In this document: positions 1 through 11,661 of the stretch, piece after piece
How positions within the stretch are numbered: position 1 is the first letter of the stretch
Layout of the letters: every line of letters begins with the position of its first letter
From: Phoronis australis
Lineage: Eukaryota; Phoronida; Phoronidae
Assembly (NCBI GenBank): GCA_002633005.1
Contig: NMRA01000409.1
Span: 345,938-409,937 of the forward strand
Length of the DNA: 64,000 nt
Direction of reading: 5' to 3'
Notes under the pieces: generated by a model
What the model was told of the DNA's origin: nothing
The model's database searches: none
What the model saw: only the letters and a program-made list of their open reading frames with translations
Position numbers and translations under genes: made by a program

Positions 1-251
1 AAAGATTCTGGAAATCGAAATATAATTTTCTTATCAGGTCTATGCAAGGCCGGTCATGTCCAACCAGTCTGCATTGTGTTTGCATCACACCCATAGCGAT
101 CCAGCTTTCATTGGATCAATTTAGTCGCTTAAAGCGACCCTTTTTTCGTCATCCAGTTTTCTTAGAACAATTTTGTCGTTTAAAGCTTCGCTTTCTTCAT
201 TAGCCTACAGTTGATGGCAAACATCTTCCCGTACTTTTGTATTCCCTACAG

Positions 252-381
252 GTGATGTTACTGGTCTTCTACATTCCTGGTGGCACCGAGGGTATAATGA
301 CTGAGCTGATGTCGACTTCAGACAAGATGGCAGCGCTCTGTGTCTTGCCACTGCGAATTTTTACTTTTTTTCCGTTTACAG
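252..381 (+). CDS. ANKH: ANKH exon (n-3): transmembrane segments with LCVLPLRIF motif
   Basis: The acceptor is ttccctacag before position 252 and the donor is cag|gtaact at 382. The exon is 130 nt, starting in phase 0 and ending in phase 1. It encodes a hydrophobic start (VMLLVFYIPGG), a short loop and the LCVLPLRIFTFFP helix typical of ANKH. The frame stays open beyond the donor for 14 codons, but the next exon joins only from this donor. Confidence 0.85.
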
Positions 382-3300
382 GTAACTGTGCAACTGTTGT
401 CAGGTTTGCCATAAAACAGTAGTCTGCATTTTTATCCAATGGACTCTTGCAATCAAGTTTTTAAGATAAATGGATATTTTTGTGCGAAGGTCAACGTCGT
501 ACGATCACATCTAAGGCAAATCGCACTACCAATGGTTGTTATATCGTGCCGCGACGTACGTTATAGATGGGAAGGCTTGATTATCCAATGTAACGTTTAG
601 ATTGCCGATGAAAAGAACCGACTTTTCGACGGGAAGGACAGGCTCAAAGGGCGAATGGGAAATGGGAGAAGCGGGGTGTAAAAGTAGTTCCTTGTTTTGT
701 TTTTTTAGTACGCCAATAAAGCTTTCACTAAATAACAACTCTTGAAGTGGACGTAGTTAGCCACACCAGAGCAACTGTGCGTCGAATCCTGGTCGAATTA
801 TACATTTTTGGCAACTGAATTCGGTTATGTATTTTTTCGTCCGACTTTAGCTCTGTAATGTCAAAGTAAATAAAATTTTACTGCTTGCCATGCGACACGA
901 CAAGTGACCTGAGAAGGGAAATTGAAAAATCGTCCGTCATTCCTATCGCAATATTGGCCTTCCTATTTCTCGTCTGTTTATCATGATTTTAAGTAAAACC
1001 TTCCCATCTGAAGGTCCTTTCTTCAATTTCTGCTCCAACCTCCCCATTTTGGACCGGTCGTTGCCATGGCTACTGCGCGCTTTGGCTCCCCGAATGATCA
1101 AACCTATACAATTGTGTCCAATTAATTAAGGTAGGTTTTATTTTGAATTAAAATATGGCTTTTCTATTTGAAAGCGTTCCTTTTTTCTTTGTTACCGCTG
1201 AGACTGCACTTGTACGCTGAACTGAACATTTCCCGACGCTACGAAATACATGTACATGTATTCATGATAACGGTCGCTCGCAAATGACAGCGAGAGAGAT
1301 CACGAATTTTTTATTTCATAGTGGGAAGACCGGGGCGAGTTCCTCGGAGTGAGTTTAACCACTCCCGCTCCATTCCTCGAATTTTAAGCAAGCCCACACA
1401 TTCTCCTGAATAATCTTGTCGAATGATATAGATAACCAGCCTAAAAAGCGAGGGGCTTGAATTTTTGAGAATGTGGACTTTTCCTAAGATTCAAGGGGTA
1501 CAACCAGAGATATGAATTGTGCATTCGCCGAATTTTGTTAGTTTCTGCCTTTTTAGTAGACTTCTATCTGGTTTTCTTCTTTTTTGGAGTTTTTGTTTCT
1601 CAGAGGCGGACCTTTCCGCCCATCTTCGTCAAATGTGGGGAGCCTCATTTGAGCCCCCTGAGCCCTTTCCCCTGGTGGGTGCATACTTGAGTCCCCCCGG
1701 GTGCGTGCGTACAGCATACTAAAATCAAAAAAGAGGAACAAAATGACATCATACCAATCAAGCAAACAAGAGACTAATTATTCGCTTGTTTGGTGTTATG
1801 TCATTTTGACGCTGTTGAGCTAGTCAATAAAACTGAAATGTCAAAAGTAAAAACAAATACAATAATTAGACCAGATTTACATATCTCAGTAACTTACTAA
1901 ACACTTCTAAATTTTTACCGGACTAGGGACCTGGGCCCGGTCTCTAATCTTTGTACTCGAAACGAACTCGAAACTATTTTTGGCAATTTCTCTGCCCCTT
2001 TTGTGCGAACTTAAGACAATTGGTTATCAGACTGTGCTCGAATACATTATAGTTTATGCACAGGAGTTTCTAGTTTAAGTTTGCCCTTGAAGACCCTTAT
2101 ATTCGTGCTACAAACTCGAGTAAAAACTCGAAATTTCGAGTTCAAACTCGAACTTATTGCTTTAATATTGGGTTTACAAACTGTGAACTAAGGGCAATAA
2201 ATTATCTACGTAAGTTATTGTGTACTCGAGCATAGAATAATAGACACTTATCTTGAGTTCGCCCAAAAGTAGAGCAGAAAATGCCAAACCTAATTTCGAG
2301 TTCCATTTCGATTAAAAAGATTGGAGACCGGGCCCTGGTCAATTCCAATTCTTCTGAACTCCTCGGGAGCATGCAGTGGGAGCAACCATTGTCGGACCAC
2401 ACCGGTCAATCCAAACACATAATTTTGCAAACTTTTCAAGTGCTAAATTGTCTCCATGGTTACCTGAATCGGAAAAAATCCAAGACCAGCAAAATTTTGG
2501 TGAATGTAATGGGACTGCTTTTCTATTAATATTTGTGGGTCCAAATCGCGTCATAAACGTGTGATAAAGGAGTTGTGTTTCAACGTCCATTTGCTTTCAT
2601 CAATTGCTCACGATACAGTCACGTTTAAGTGCCACTTGGGCGAGCCCGTGCTCAATGGATGAAAGAAGTTCACCTCGGGAAGAACTCGCCTCTTGCCATG
2701 TTTGCTTTTAGCTTTTCAATCTACATGTCGCAGATTCGCGCCAAATGTCAACACGAACAGACAATTTGATTGGCTGATGTATTACATGAAGTCACACAAT
2801 TATAAACCACGGAAAAGTGTGGATCCATGCCTTTAAAGCTTTACTTTACTTCATTTTAGTGTGCGTTCAGGCCTTCTTCTCAAGTTGGTTAATATCCAAG
2901 AAACTGACGGGTTATTTGGCCCCTGGGAGCTTCGTGCGGTCTTTAGTGGTCTTCGGGGCTTTATTCATTTGGCCACAGGTGGGGTAAGTATCGAATGCTC
3001 AGCTCAGTCAATGTTACAAGATCTTCTTTTACGAAACCTACATGCCAACTTGTGAGATAGGAAGTATAAGTTAAAAAAATTGTGTATTCTTGTCTTTAAC
3101 TTGCAAGATTGACGCCAATGGTACATTAGTAGGCGACAGAACGAGAATTGGTTGAAATCATCAAAACAAGATTTTTTATCCTTTTAACGACACGTGTCTA
3201 TAATTTGGGAAGGTAGCACAAACAGAAATTAAAGTGATTGTTTTATAATTCTGGTATGTTCCACAACAGCTATGGCGGGAGAAGAATCCGAATTTCTTTG

Positions 3301-5491
3301 AAAATCTTTGCGTGGCAAAAATTGCTAAGCAAAGCCAGCACATAAGGGAACAGCTGGTTGCAGTCTGGGGATCATCTCGCACACATGTTGAAGAACACAC
3401 GGCGAGTCACGGAAAGCTGAACAGATATACCGCTCTGACTGAGCAGCAAGATTGTGGAACAAGACCTCAAAATGATCCATGGGATCACAATTCATGACCA
3501 GAAATTACAATTAATATTTCAAAAGGTTATGCATTCACCATCTTACTACCAAGATTCAGTCTGAAGCTCGACTGAGGTGTCGCATGGCGCACTGACCTCA
3601 GACCAATTGACTCGTATAACTGTTTTCGACGTTCGTTTTTCGTGTGGTAACGGTATTACTCTTTGCATTCTAGCTCACCTCCTCAACTGACCCATATCTA
3701 GTTTTTTACTGATTCCTGGATTATTTCCCCTTTAATTACAGCGTAACCGGCGCGTCCATAGGCGTATGCGCCATGTTGAGTGGATCTGTTGTAGAGATGC
3801 TGTGCACATTGATCGGAAGTGCCATCGCCAACAGAAAGAAGGTGACTATAGCGAAATTTCCTGTTTACCTTTTTGGATGGAAGGAAACAGAAAGATTGTG
3901 GGAAATCGCGCTTTCTTCAAAACACGAATTTTCCAGTCACCATCTGTTGCGTTCCGTAAAACCACGACTTTAGCTTTGCAAATGCGACAAGATCACGTCT
4001 TCTTTTAGAGCGCGGACATGATGAATTTTATTCAAGAATTCAGGAATTCCATCCCGTAGCGTTCAAACCTCACCGACCAAGCACTTCAGTGGCCGCCATT
4101 TTGAAATAGGTTACGTTGTTACGTAATAAGATGTCGCACATTCCCACGAAATAGATACCTTTTACTCCCGTGATTTTGTGTGGTCTTGCGTGGTCTCAGT
4201 TTTCGAACAAGACTATAAACTTGGTTTACGGAAAGCACTCCAGCAGGCAGATAGGTGAAATTCTCACTTGTCATTCAAAGCATGCGTAAGAATAGAGCAA
4301 TGCCAATTGTAGAGGGTTTAAGCAAAGTTAGTTAAGTCTGTACGCGAGGACAAGAATTTCCGTTTTTAGTGCCAACTACTTCACCGCTAAAGATGATTTT
4401 ATAATATGATTAGAGTAACTTAACTATACCTCCCGAGAAATATGTGTAACGCCTGCCTGACTCCACGATAGATCTCCCCGCCGAGTCGTGTCTCGCATCC
4501 CTCACGGTAGAAGTGCGAGCACGTAGTTGTACACGTACATGTACATTTATAAAAAACCCAAGTATTCGTAATTTGAATGTAAAGATTCATACTTCAACAA
4601 ACATGCAGTCACAGTCAGCCTGAGTCAAGGGCGAGTTGTCATTAAGTTTTCATGAAGTTTAACTGAAAGAAGCTTAAACCTGACATGTATTATAATTTCC
4701 GAGGACGATTATTTTTTTTGGCCTTAGTACTGATGATGAACTGGGCCCAGCAACTTATCTCCGGATTCAGACTCTACCCAGACTCTAAACTTAGCCATTC
4801 ACGAAGCATGATTGGATTGCAACGTAAGGATACTGAGATCATACCATACATGTAGTAGGTCAGTTTTCGAATGGAATTTTGAGTACAGACTGAATTCATT
4901 CTCGGGATGTAGTGTTATTTGATGGCAGTTTCTATTTTTGAACTTTCCAATGATTACCTGTGCTTGAAATGTTCGCGCGTTTTTGTCTGTTTAGTGTTCC
5001 GTTTGAATAATCTCAACTACCTCCATGGTGGACATTGTCTGTGAGGTCGCTAGTATAATAATTATTCGTACAGCTGTTATTGTAAATATAACGTAGTATG
5101 GTTTGTCTTGCCAATGGGGGAGTCGTTACTGATATTCGCAATGGCATCTACGGGCTAAGCTGACGTAACGTGAATGACGGGAAAATTCCGAATATTTTTG
5201 GCGTGAGTGTGCACAAAGAATCGATATGTCACTAACGCCGTCTAGGGCATTACAACGTTAAAGTCGACGGAGACGTACAAGTCGAAGTTAGATACCTAGG
5301 TTATTTTTCAGGTGGCACCTGAGACGATAACTGAAGGTATGAATGACGATCAAAAGTCTCCAATCACGGTTCTTTCGTTGCCTTCATCGGTGGCGTCCCA
5401 CCAGGAAAGTGAGGAGAATATTGTGTACGCGGCCAATACGGAGCGGATGTCAAAACGAATGTCAAAAATCAGTGAAATCAGTGATTGCTGA
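252..5491 (+). CDS. ANKH: ANKH homologue, 3' four coding exons (partial gene)
   Basis: Progressive ankylosis protein homologue, a multipass membrane protein that in vertebrates mediates cellular export of pyrophosphate, ATP and citrate and restrains mineralisation. Coding exons are 252-381, 2,860-2,983, 3,742-3,841 and 5,312-5,491. All are flanked by AG/GT, the phases run 0, 1, 2, 0, and together they give 534 nt (177 aa plus stop). Recognition rests on the stretch LCVLPLRIFTFFP, then a W-L-x-S-K-K turn, LAPGSFVR, a hydrophobic GVTGASIGVCAMLSG segment and a basic end before the cytoplasmic tail. These match in order the last third of ANKH (about 490 aa in human). The upstream two thirds lie outside the window. 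Introns carry MITE copies and a dispersed repeat. Family assignment is strong; transport activity is inferred from the family. Confidence 0.88.
1437..1715 (+). mobile_element. CATG-terminus MITE, degraded copy in ANKH intron
   Basis: Copy of the roughly 258-bp MITE family seen intact at 31,620-31,877 and 10,194-10,452. It shares the start gcctaaaa, the phrase tttttgagaatgtggac, a central cggagtttttgtttct-like stretch and the closing pyrimidine/GTGCGTGCGTAC end. The left terminal repeat is eroded and the exact ends are uncertain. Confidence 0.7.
1770..2560 (+). repeat. Dispersed repeat, split by a GGGCCC MITE
   Basis: Sequence on both sides of the element at 1,933-2,335 is homologous to the uninterrupted stretch 59,585-59,940. 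Shared landmarks in order are ataattagaccagatttac, agtaacttactaaac, ttctgaact, gtcggacca, caagtgctaaat and gaaaaaatccaaga. The family is unclassified and no coding capacity is visible. Confidence 0.7.
1933..2335 (+). mobile_element. GGGCCC-terminus inverted-repeat element, copy 1
   Basis: A 403-bp non-autonomous element. It starts GGGCCCGGTCTCTAATCTTT and ends with the inverse (AAGATTGGAGACCGGGCCC), giving about 30-bp imperfect terminal inverted repeats. The centre has a palindrome built on ACTCGAAATTTCGAGT. It has no open frame and is inserted in the dispersed repeat at 1,770-2,560. The target duplication is short or unclear, so the superfamily is not assigned. Confidence 0.75.
2860..2983 (+). 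CDS. ANKH: ANKH exon (n-2)
   Basis: This 124-nt exon lies between tcattttag and a perfect GTAAGT donor at 2,984, entering in phase 1 and leaving in phase 2. In the correct frame it encodes the SSWLISKK turn, LAPGSFVR and the start of a membrane helix (LVVFGALFIWPQ). A longer open frame over the same bases is a shadow, because it does not fit the phase of the neighbouring exons. Confidence 0.85.
3742..3841 (+). CDS. ANKH: ANKH exon (n-1): last membrane helices
   Basis: This 100-nt exon has acceptor tttaattacag and donor aag|gtgact, entering in phase 2 and leaving in phase 0. It encodes GVTGASIGVCAMLSG, then a second hydrophobic helix ending in a basic NRKK stop-transfer. It corresponds to the ANKH region just before the cytoplasmic tail. 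Confidence 0.85.
5312..5491 (+). CDS. ANKH: ANKH terminal exon: cytoplasmic tail and stop
   Basis: The acceptor is ggttatttttcag; the frame starts in phase 0 and runs 59 codons to a TGA at 5,489-5,491. The tail is acidic and serine-rich and ends RMSKISEISDC. The vertebrate ANKH tail is also acidic but poorly conserved, so this exon is assigned by position, phase and composition. A 104-aa open frame in another phase over the same bases is a shadow. Confidence 0.75.
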   Translation: MAPETITEGMNDDQKSPITVLSLPSSVASHQESEENIVYAANTERMSKRMSKISEISDC

Positions 5492-6035
5492 TTGCCCAAC
5501 AAATTTCGAAGGTGAGGATGTCATCCGACAACAGCAATTTCTATGGGCGATCAGCATCCGGGCACGTCGGGAAAATTCTGAAGTTGAAGCCATGTTGCGC
5601 AATCCCTTTTGCCAGAAATGCTTATGTTTAGTTGGGCTAGAAAGGCTGAGAGAATGATGTCTCTCTCAAAGCCAGAGGTCTGATATACATATTAAAAGCA
5701 TCTACATGACTAATCGACATCTCCACGTACCTCAGAATTAGCCCGATCCATTTTCCACTGCATTCCGCCTTTGCAAATTTAGTGAATCGTAGAGCTTAAC
5801 ACTAACTTGAACAGCAAAAAATGCCTATACATGCTATTGTGTTGGACTTTTAATGCGATTACTTTGCTGAGGCACATTACTCATAGCAGTGAAAAATTAT
5901 GCACAAGGTGTCCCAAAATGTATCCACTCTTTAAATGACAATAACTGCATTTGCTATTGAATTCAGAGGAAGAGGATTACAGGCTTAAATAGGCAATCGA
6001 AAGAAAAATATTTTTGGAACCAAAATAAATGAATT
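5492..6035 (+). other. ANKH: Probable ANKH 3' UTR with AATAAA
   Basis: Non-coding sequence after the ANKH stop. An AATAAA hexamer at 6,025-6,030 is the first good polyadenylation signal downstream, which would give a 3' UTR of about 550 nt. The end of the transcript is inferred from the signal alone. Confidence 0.45.
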
Positions 6036-6299
6036 CTTTTATTAATTGAAGTGTTTGAGTCTTCAGTACAGCAGTGGGATTCGTTCTGCGAAACCGAGTC
6101 CTTTGATTCCCATTTCCGTGCATACAAAGCACGCGACAGCCCACACGCCTAATTTTACATTACGGCATATAGCCGCCGACCTATTGGCTGCTGTAGCGAT
6201 TTGGTAGGCATGGGCTCGGAGTCTGATCCTCTGGAACTCAGTTTGAACTCTTGACATTCCTACTGATCACGTGTGCGTACGGTCAAGGGCACTGACGGT

Positions 6300-6885
6300 G
6301 TATTTCGCAATCCGTCTCAAAATACAGGACAATGTTCAACAACCTCCCGGAGCCCGTAAATTGACACGTATCAGCCCAATACGATGAGTCATATGTTGCT
6401 TCAACCAGGCAATTGCTTTTGAAGACTCAGATGTCAGTATGGCAATGACGTCATCCCTTGTACCAGCACTTGCTGAGAGAGTGTTATCATCAGCATAATA
6501 CCACTGTGCCTCGATAAATAACACGCTGATATCGTTCACAAAAATATTGAACAGAACTGGACCCATGATGGACCCCTGTGGCACTCCCTTGACTATATCT
6601 TGCCAATCACTAGACATTCCACCGATCCTAACACACTGTTTCCTTCTTGACAGATAGGACCATGAAAAGGCCCATGCCTTTTCACGCACACCATACGCTC
6701 TTAATTTTGCGATCATGAGTTGGCGGGTGCGGGAGGCAGTCGAACGCTTTGCTCAGATCCATGAGCACTGCTCCAGCACATTGATTTTGTTCAGCAGCCA
6801 ACATCCAATCTTCAACCATACGTAGTAAAACTGATTGACAGCTATATCCGCTCCTATAGGCAGCAATCCGCGGATCCAAACCGGC
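6300..6885 (-). pseudogene. LINE reverse-transcriptase fragment (Jockey/CR1-like)
   Basis: The reverse strand encodes two abutting pieces of a non-LTR reverse transcriptase. At 6,882-6,725 the piece has SGYSCQSVLLRMVEDW and VLMDLSKAFDCLPH. At 6,716-6,336 it has MIAKLRAYG, SDWQDIVKGVPQGS, GPVLFNIFVNDI and the catalytic YADD box. A frameshift near 6,720, just after CLPH, separates them. The endonuclease and the 3' end are missing, so this is a dead, truncated copy. Confidence 0.85.
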
Positions 6886-6899
6886 TAGTGAATCAGAAG

Positions 6900-7420
6900 A
6901 TAGACGAATTTAGCCCTCGGTCCCGGTCAGCTTGGTAGTCTAATCCCCCTTTTAGAATACTGTGTTCAAAGGGAACCATATGCAGGAAGCTTCCATGAAA
7001 AGGGCATGATTTTGTTCCGCAAAATCCCTTTTTTTCGAAAGATTAAACCTGCATTTCGCCTTATCTCGGTGGTATATCCCTTCTTTTGTTTTATTGCACG
7101 TGCAGTTTATCTACATGCTCTATCCATCAATTTCCACGTTTCTTTTAGAATATGTAGAAATGACTAATTACAGAAAGGTATCGAATAATTGACAGATGAA
7201 AGCTTTTTCGATCGTTCCCAAAGTATCCATTTTGCTTATTGTGGTTTCCAAACCTCGCTTAGTTAATTGTTATATTTTGCTCGATATGGTGTCGCAGGTT
7301 CCCGGTGTAAATATACTGTATCCATTCATTACAGAACGTTTTCGTTTGATTTGGATTAGATTTGTGCCCAATATTGTGGGGGAACGTTATGTAGGCAATT
7401 AACTTATTTTTGATGATCCA
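6900..7420. other. Unannotated intergenic stretch
   Basis: No supported gene. Short open frames lack splice or codon support. Confidence 0.4.
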
Positions 7421-7422
7421 GG

Positions 7423-7777
7423 TTAAACAAACTCGAAGTTATTTTTGGCAATTTCTCTGCTCCTTTTTTGCGAACTCTAGATAAGTGGTTATCAGACTGT
7501 GCTCGAATACATTATATATGTAGTTTTGCATATGAATTTCTAGCCAAAATTTGTACTTGAAGACCCTGATATTGTGTTACAAACTAGACTAAAAACTCGA
7601 AATTTCGAGTTCAAACTTGAACATTTGTTGGGTTTATCAATTGCAAACTATGACTATCCACATAAGTTATTATGCACTCGAGCACAGCACTTGTCTGGAG
7701 TTCGCACAAAAATAGAGTAGAAAATGCCAAATATAATTGCGAGTTCCATTTCGAGTAAAAAATAAAGACCGGGCCCA
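7423..7777 (+). mobile_element. GGGCCC-terminus inverted-repeat element, copy 2 (left end eroded)
   Basis: Homologous to 1,933-2,335 in the same orientation: aactcgaagttatttttggcaatttctctgc, then gtgctcgaatacattata, the ACTCGAAATTTCGAGT palindrome, and a right end AAAGACCGGGCCC. The left GGGCCCGGTCTC end is lost and there are internal deletions. Confidence 0.75.
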
Positions 7778-8799
7778 GATCGCCGTGCATTGGAATTTTC
7801 ATCGGTCAATCTTTGATGAGAGTTTACAGTTTTTAGAGCAATGAAACAGCTGTTTCCTGAACAACGTCTTGAATGTGTTTTAGGTAGCTCGAATGAACAA
7901 GGCCAATCAAATCAGCCGTCGTACACGCGAATTTGCTCCACCAGCAGACTGTACGTGTACACAATGAACCATGATGCGTCAGGGCTCTACTTTCCCGTAT
8001 TCCATGGCCTAGTATTCCGTGGCCGTATTCACACATGGGGGATAAAATTATGATTTTCTTGATATAATAACCCACAAGTCTCGTCGCGTACCTTATATAA
8101 CAAATATTTATCCCATATATGTGCAAGCATTGGGTGTTTTATCCTACAGCATGGCCCTGAAATACGGGTCGTATTGTGAGGTTTGATATGGAAGAATTAC
8201 TTAATTTCCGTATTCAACGCGCGTTGGTAGAAACATGATTATACATGTATAGCATCAGTTTGGGTTCAGCTCCGTGCGCAATATTTTTACATGTCAATAT
8301 TATGATATGAGTTCTGAAAACTAAACAAAAACGTGATATAAAATTATCGTTGACAATGCTTCTTAATATCCCGTTAAATTTTGCACCTGAGTAGAACACT
8401 TAAATCACAAAGTCTCGAACTTGCCACATAATATTTGGGATTAGGAAAGCAATATACATTACAAATACATGCCTCCTTTATGTCACCTACAGTGTATTAC
8501 TCTACACTAGTTGAGGTTCTTTACGGTCAAATATGAGTCAATTTTTAAATTCGTTCTCAAAACAATCAAAATACGTCTGGCCCAAAAGCAAAACTGCAAC
8601 TTCTGTAAACACTGTATTTTTGTCAATTTTATGATAAATTTCGGATTACTTTCTACCTAAAAATGATAAGAACCGCGCTCCAGGAGCATTTTTAAGAAGC
8701 GTCTGAACGTGCATCACTTCAAAAGCTGTTTACTTGACGTTTTATTTTAAGCTCAAATGCACGCCGGTGCCGCTCAGAATTTCTGGAATCTCATTCGAA

Positions 8800-8995
8800 T
8801 TCATTGAACCAACCTTCAATGCCAAAATTATTTTTATTCGTTTTACTAGACACTAAAATAGTTGAAAGAATTTCCCATCACAATACACTAACCGGAAACT
8901 GAGCTTGCTATTTTTAGAGGGTGGCGCTTCCTCTATGGTTTTTCGCAAGAAAATGTCAGAGTTGCGAATCTATATGGTCTATGGTCATTGCCGGT
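8800..8995 (+). repeat. Dispersed repeat, copy 1 (pair with 15,628)
   Basis: Shares with 15,628-15,800, in the same orientation, aatgccaaaattattttt, ttgaaagaatttccc, gagggtggcgc, ctcctctatgg-like sequence and cgcaagaaaatgtcagagttg. Divergence is about 20-25 percent by eye. No family assigned. Confidence 0.6.
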
Positions 8996-9493
8996 CGTAG
9001 CGTAAAATCTGTTTTTGCGATACAGTCCTTACCTCAAGTTTAGCAAACCAGCACAGTTTCCACCGCTATTTTCCAATGCTACAATCAACTCGGGGAAATG
9101 TTTCTACAACTATTTACAGTCCAAAGCTAAGACACGAAAATACATGTAGACGAAGAAAACTAAGAAATTCATCAAAGCTAAAACGACAAACTGCTGCACA
9201 AGTGTTTAGGGAATGTTTCAACTTTTATAATCCGGGATGGATTGTTTCTAAGGTTCACACAAACTGTTAATATTTTTAATGGTTCAGTGCTTTAACTTGC
9301 ATAATTCACAAACTGAAAAATCTAATCAATTTATTAGTAAATAAATCTTTACTGGTTATTCAACACTTTCACAGATAGTCTTAGGTACCATACTATGCAT
9401 ACATGTACATACATGTATGACGTCATAAAACAACAAGCCGGAGCACAGCAGTACGGCAACAAGGTTTTATGGCGATGACGCAAATAAGTCCAT

Positions 9494-9686
9494 ATATATG
9501 GGATAAATAGGTTATATCAAATACATCGGAATACTACTGCGATATCCTATCTCGAAGCCATTTCATCTGGGAATGTCCCAACTCGACGTTCGGTCTCGTT
9601 CTGACATCCCCAGGTGAAATGAACTCTCCATAGGATATGGCAGTAGTATTCCTGTGTATGTGGGATAACCTATTTATCATACGTCT
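9494..9686. mobile_element. Foldback element with ~58-bp inverted arms
   Basis: The left arm 9,496-9,554 (ggataaataggttat, ggaatactactgc, atatcctat) is repeated inverted at 9,630-9,686. Between them lies a smaller imperfect palindrome around ctcgacgttcggtctcg. There is no coding capacity. It is consistent with a MITE or foldback element. Confidence 0.65.
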
Positions 9687-10193
9687 TGATACGTCCGTGT
9701 AATAACCGTGCCATGTGTTCTTGAGGGAAACTACAAGGTTATTTGTACGGTTAGTGTAATTGCACAGGAGTTGTCAAAGAAAATGTGGATTAAAACTTTA
9801 ACGTGTTGCAAAAAATTTTCAAGCTACACTCGTTTTCAAATTGGTGAACGTTATCAAGCCTCCGTTGCTGTGTGTAGTATTTTCACTCGGCCTTCGGTTT
9901 CGTGAAAATATTTAGGCCTACTCGACACAGCACTGAACCAGTAAAAACACTTGTAGTTTGACATTTACAAAATTGCTGCAGTTCCTTTTTGAATAACCTT
10001 GATGAGAAACGAAAGACAGTTGTGATGTGAACCCAAAACGTGTTCTGCTCAAGTGTATGGTGGTCATCCTGCGCTAATCACCTTTCTTTAGTGATTAATT
10101 ATTTGATAATGTTGTAAAAGTGAGTTTTTATGCTCAACTGTTTTAAAGTTATGTTAAACTATAAAAATGACCCAATTTTATTAACGTCAGGAA

Positions 10194-10452
10194 CATGGGC
10201 GCTCCCAAGGGGGGGAGCTTGAGTGGGGCTCGAAGGAGTTTCCCTCATTTGGCGAAATGGTCAAACTGGTCCACCTCAGGAACAAAAAGTCCGAGAAAAC
10301 GAGACAATAGTCCAGGCACTGCAGGAATTCGGCGACTGCACAATTCATAGCTCTGAATGTACCCCGCTGTTTTATTTTTATAGCAAAAGGTCCACATTGT
10401 CAAAAATTCGAGCCCCCTCCCGGGCCTATATTTTAGGCTGGGTGCGCGCATG
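10194..10452 (-). mobile_element. CATG-terminus MITE, intact 259-bp copy with AGGAA target duplication
   Basis: Bounded by CATG on both sides. The left end reads CATGGGCGCTCCCAAGG and the right end CTGGGTGCGCGCATG. It is flanked by the 5-bp direct repeat AGGAA at 10,189-10,193 and 10,453-10,457. The reverse complement aligns along its length with 31,620-31,877. It encodes no protein of its own; the 72-76 aa open frames across it are shadows. Confidence 0.85.
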
Positions 10453-11000
10453 AGGAATGTCATATCTCAAAAATGGTCGACTTGTTGGATTTATATGGAA
10501 CCTTCCCATTCTGGGCTTCGTGCACATTTCTCCCAAGCGCTCTTAGGGGTCGGTTTACAACTTTTTAGGTTTACTCCAGGGGCTATCAAAACCAGGACTT
10601 TCATAATTCTTATGGAAAAGCTAACAAACACCGAACAAAAACAAATTTTGAAAAACTACAGCAGCGTTTTTGAAACTTATTCTTAGACATTTGCATCAAA
10701 TGAAGTGTCATGTTATTGCAACCTTTGTTTTCTTATTTTTTGTTAAATTTTAGTAAAAAGACGTGATCACGTTACCCAGTCAATGACAGATTAGCAACAA
10801 TTTGAAAAATCAGTCTACAGGCTTTTTAGTTTCAGAGAGTATGTAATTTACTTAGTTGCAGTTTACAGATTTGTATTTTTTGTGCTAAATGCATACTCAG
10901 ACATGTGTACATTATGTCCTGCTGAAAGTTACCTGAATACATTCGGCTGTCCTCACCTTTGATCGACCAATCAAGATCCAGATGTCAGATACTTTCACCA

Positions 11001-11404
11001 GGGCCCGGTCTCCAATCTTTTTACTCGAAATGGAACTCGAAATTAGGTTTGGCATTTTCTACTCTACTTTTGGGCGAAATCAAGATAAGTGTCTATTATT
11101 CTATGTTCGAGTACACAGTAACTTACGTAGATAATTTATTGCCTTTAGTTCACAGTTTGTAAACCCAATATTAAAGCAATAAGTTCGAGTTTGAACTCGA
11201 AATTTCGAGTTTTTACTAGAGTTTGTAGCACGAATATAAGGGTATTCAAGGGCAAACTTGAACTAGAAACTCCTATGCATAAACTATAATGTATTCGAGC
11301 ACAGTCTGATAACCAATTATCTTAAGTTCGCACAAAAGGAGCAGAGAAATTGCCAAAAATAGTTTCGAGCTCGTTTCGAGTACAAAGATTAGAGACCTTG
11401 CCCA
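11001..11404 (-). mobile_element. GGGCCC-terminus inverted-repeat element, copy 3
   Basis: A 404-bp reverse-complement copy of 1,933-2,335, essentially the same length. It starts GGGCCCGGTCTCCAATC and ends GATTAGAGACCTTGCCC, with the same central TTTCGAGT palindrome. It lies about 260 bp upstream of the carbonic anhydrase start codon, so it may overlap that promoter. Confidence 0.8.
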
Positions 11405-11661
11405 GACTCTAAATTAGTAATGCTTATAAAATATGGGAACGAGACTAATCAAAACGAACACCAGGGTTGGCTTACGTAGTAAATGACATTAGTCAGCGAT
11501 TGGTATATGTATGCTTTAATTAGGCGAGTCCACTGTATCAAATGAAGAAGTTTTTATGCAAGTGGCAATGATGTGAGTGTACGCCACCACGCGATAGTTT
11601 AGACGCATGTGGTATTTAGTTTTCCAGCAAATGCTACTCGATCAATACGCTTAAACGAGAC

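Noticed and set aside
1245-1262. Recurring palindromic tacatgtacatgta words across the window
   Set aside because: Short self-complementary simple sequence common in marine invertebrate genomes; no site-specific role can be argued here.
2861-3055. 64-aa open frame over an ANKH exon
   Set aside because: It is in a different frame from the exon that matches ANKH and links in phase to its neighbours; it is a shadow.
3270-3497. Open frame starting after an acceptor-like acaacag (LWREKNPNFFENL...) ending at a stop
   Set aside because: It looks exon-like, but it falls in an ANKH intron, inclusion would break the ANKH frame, and I recognise no family.
5343-5657. 104-aa open frame downstream of ANKH
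   Set aside because: Overlaps the ANKH terminal exon in another frame and has no acceptor, family or codon support.
10600-10960. Weak similarity to 34,530-34,900 (gctaaattttaccaaaag, gatcacgttaccca-like phrases)
   Set aside because: Only short patches match by eye; an alignment would be needed to call a repeat family.
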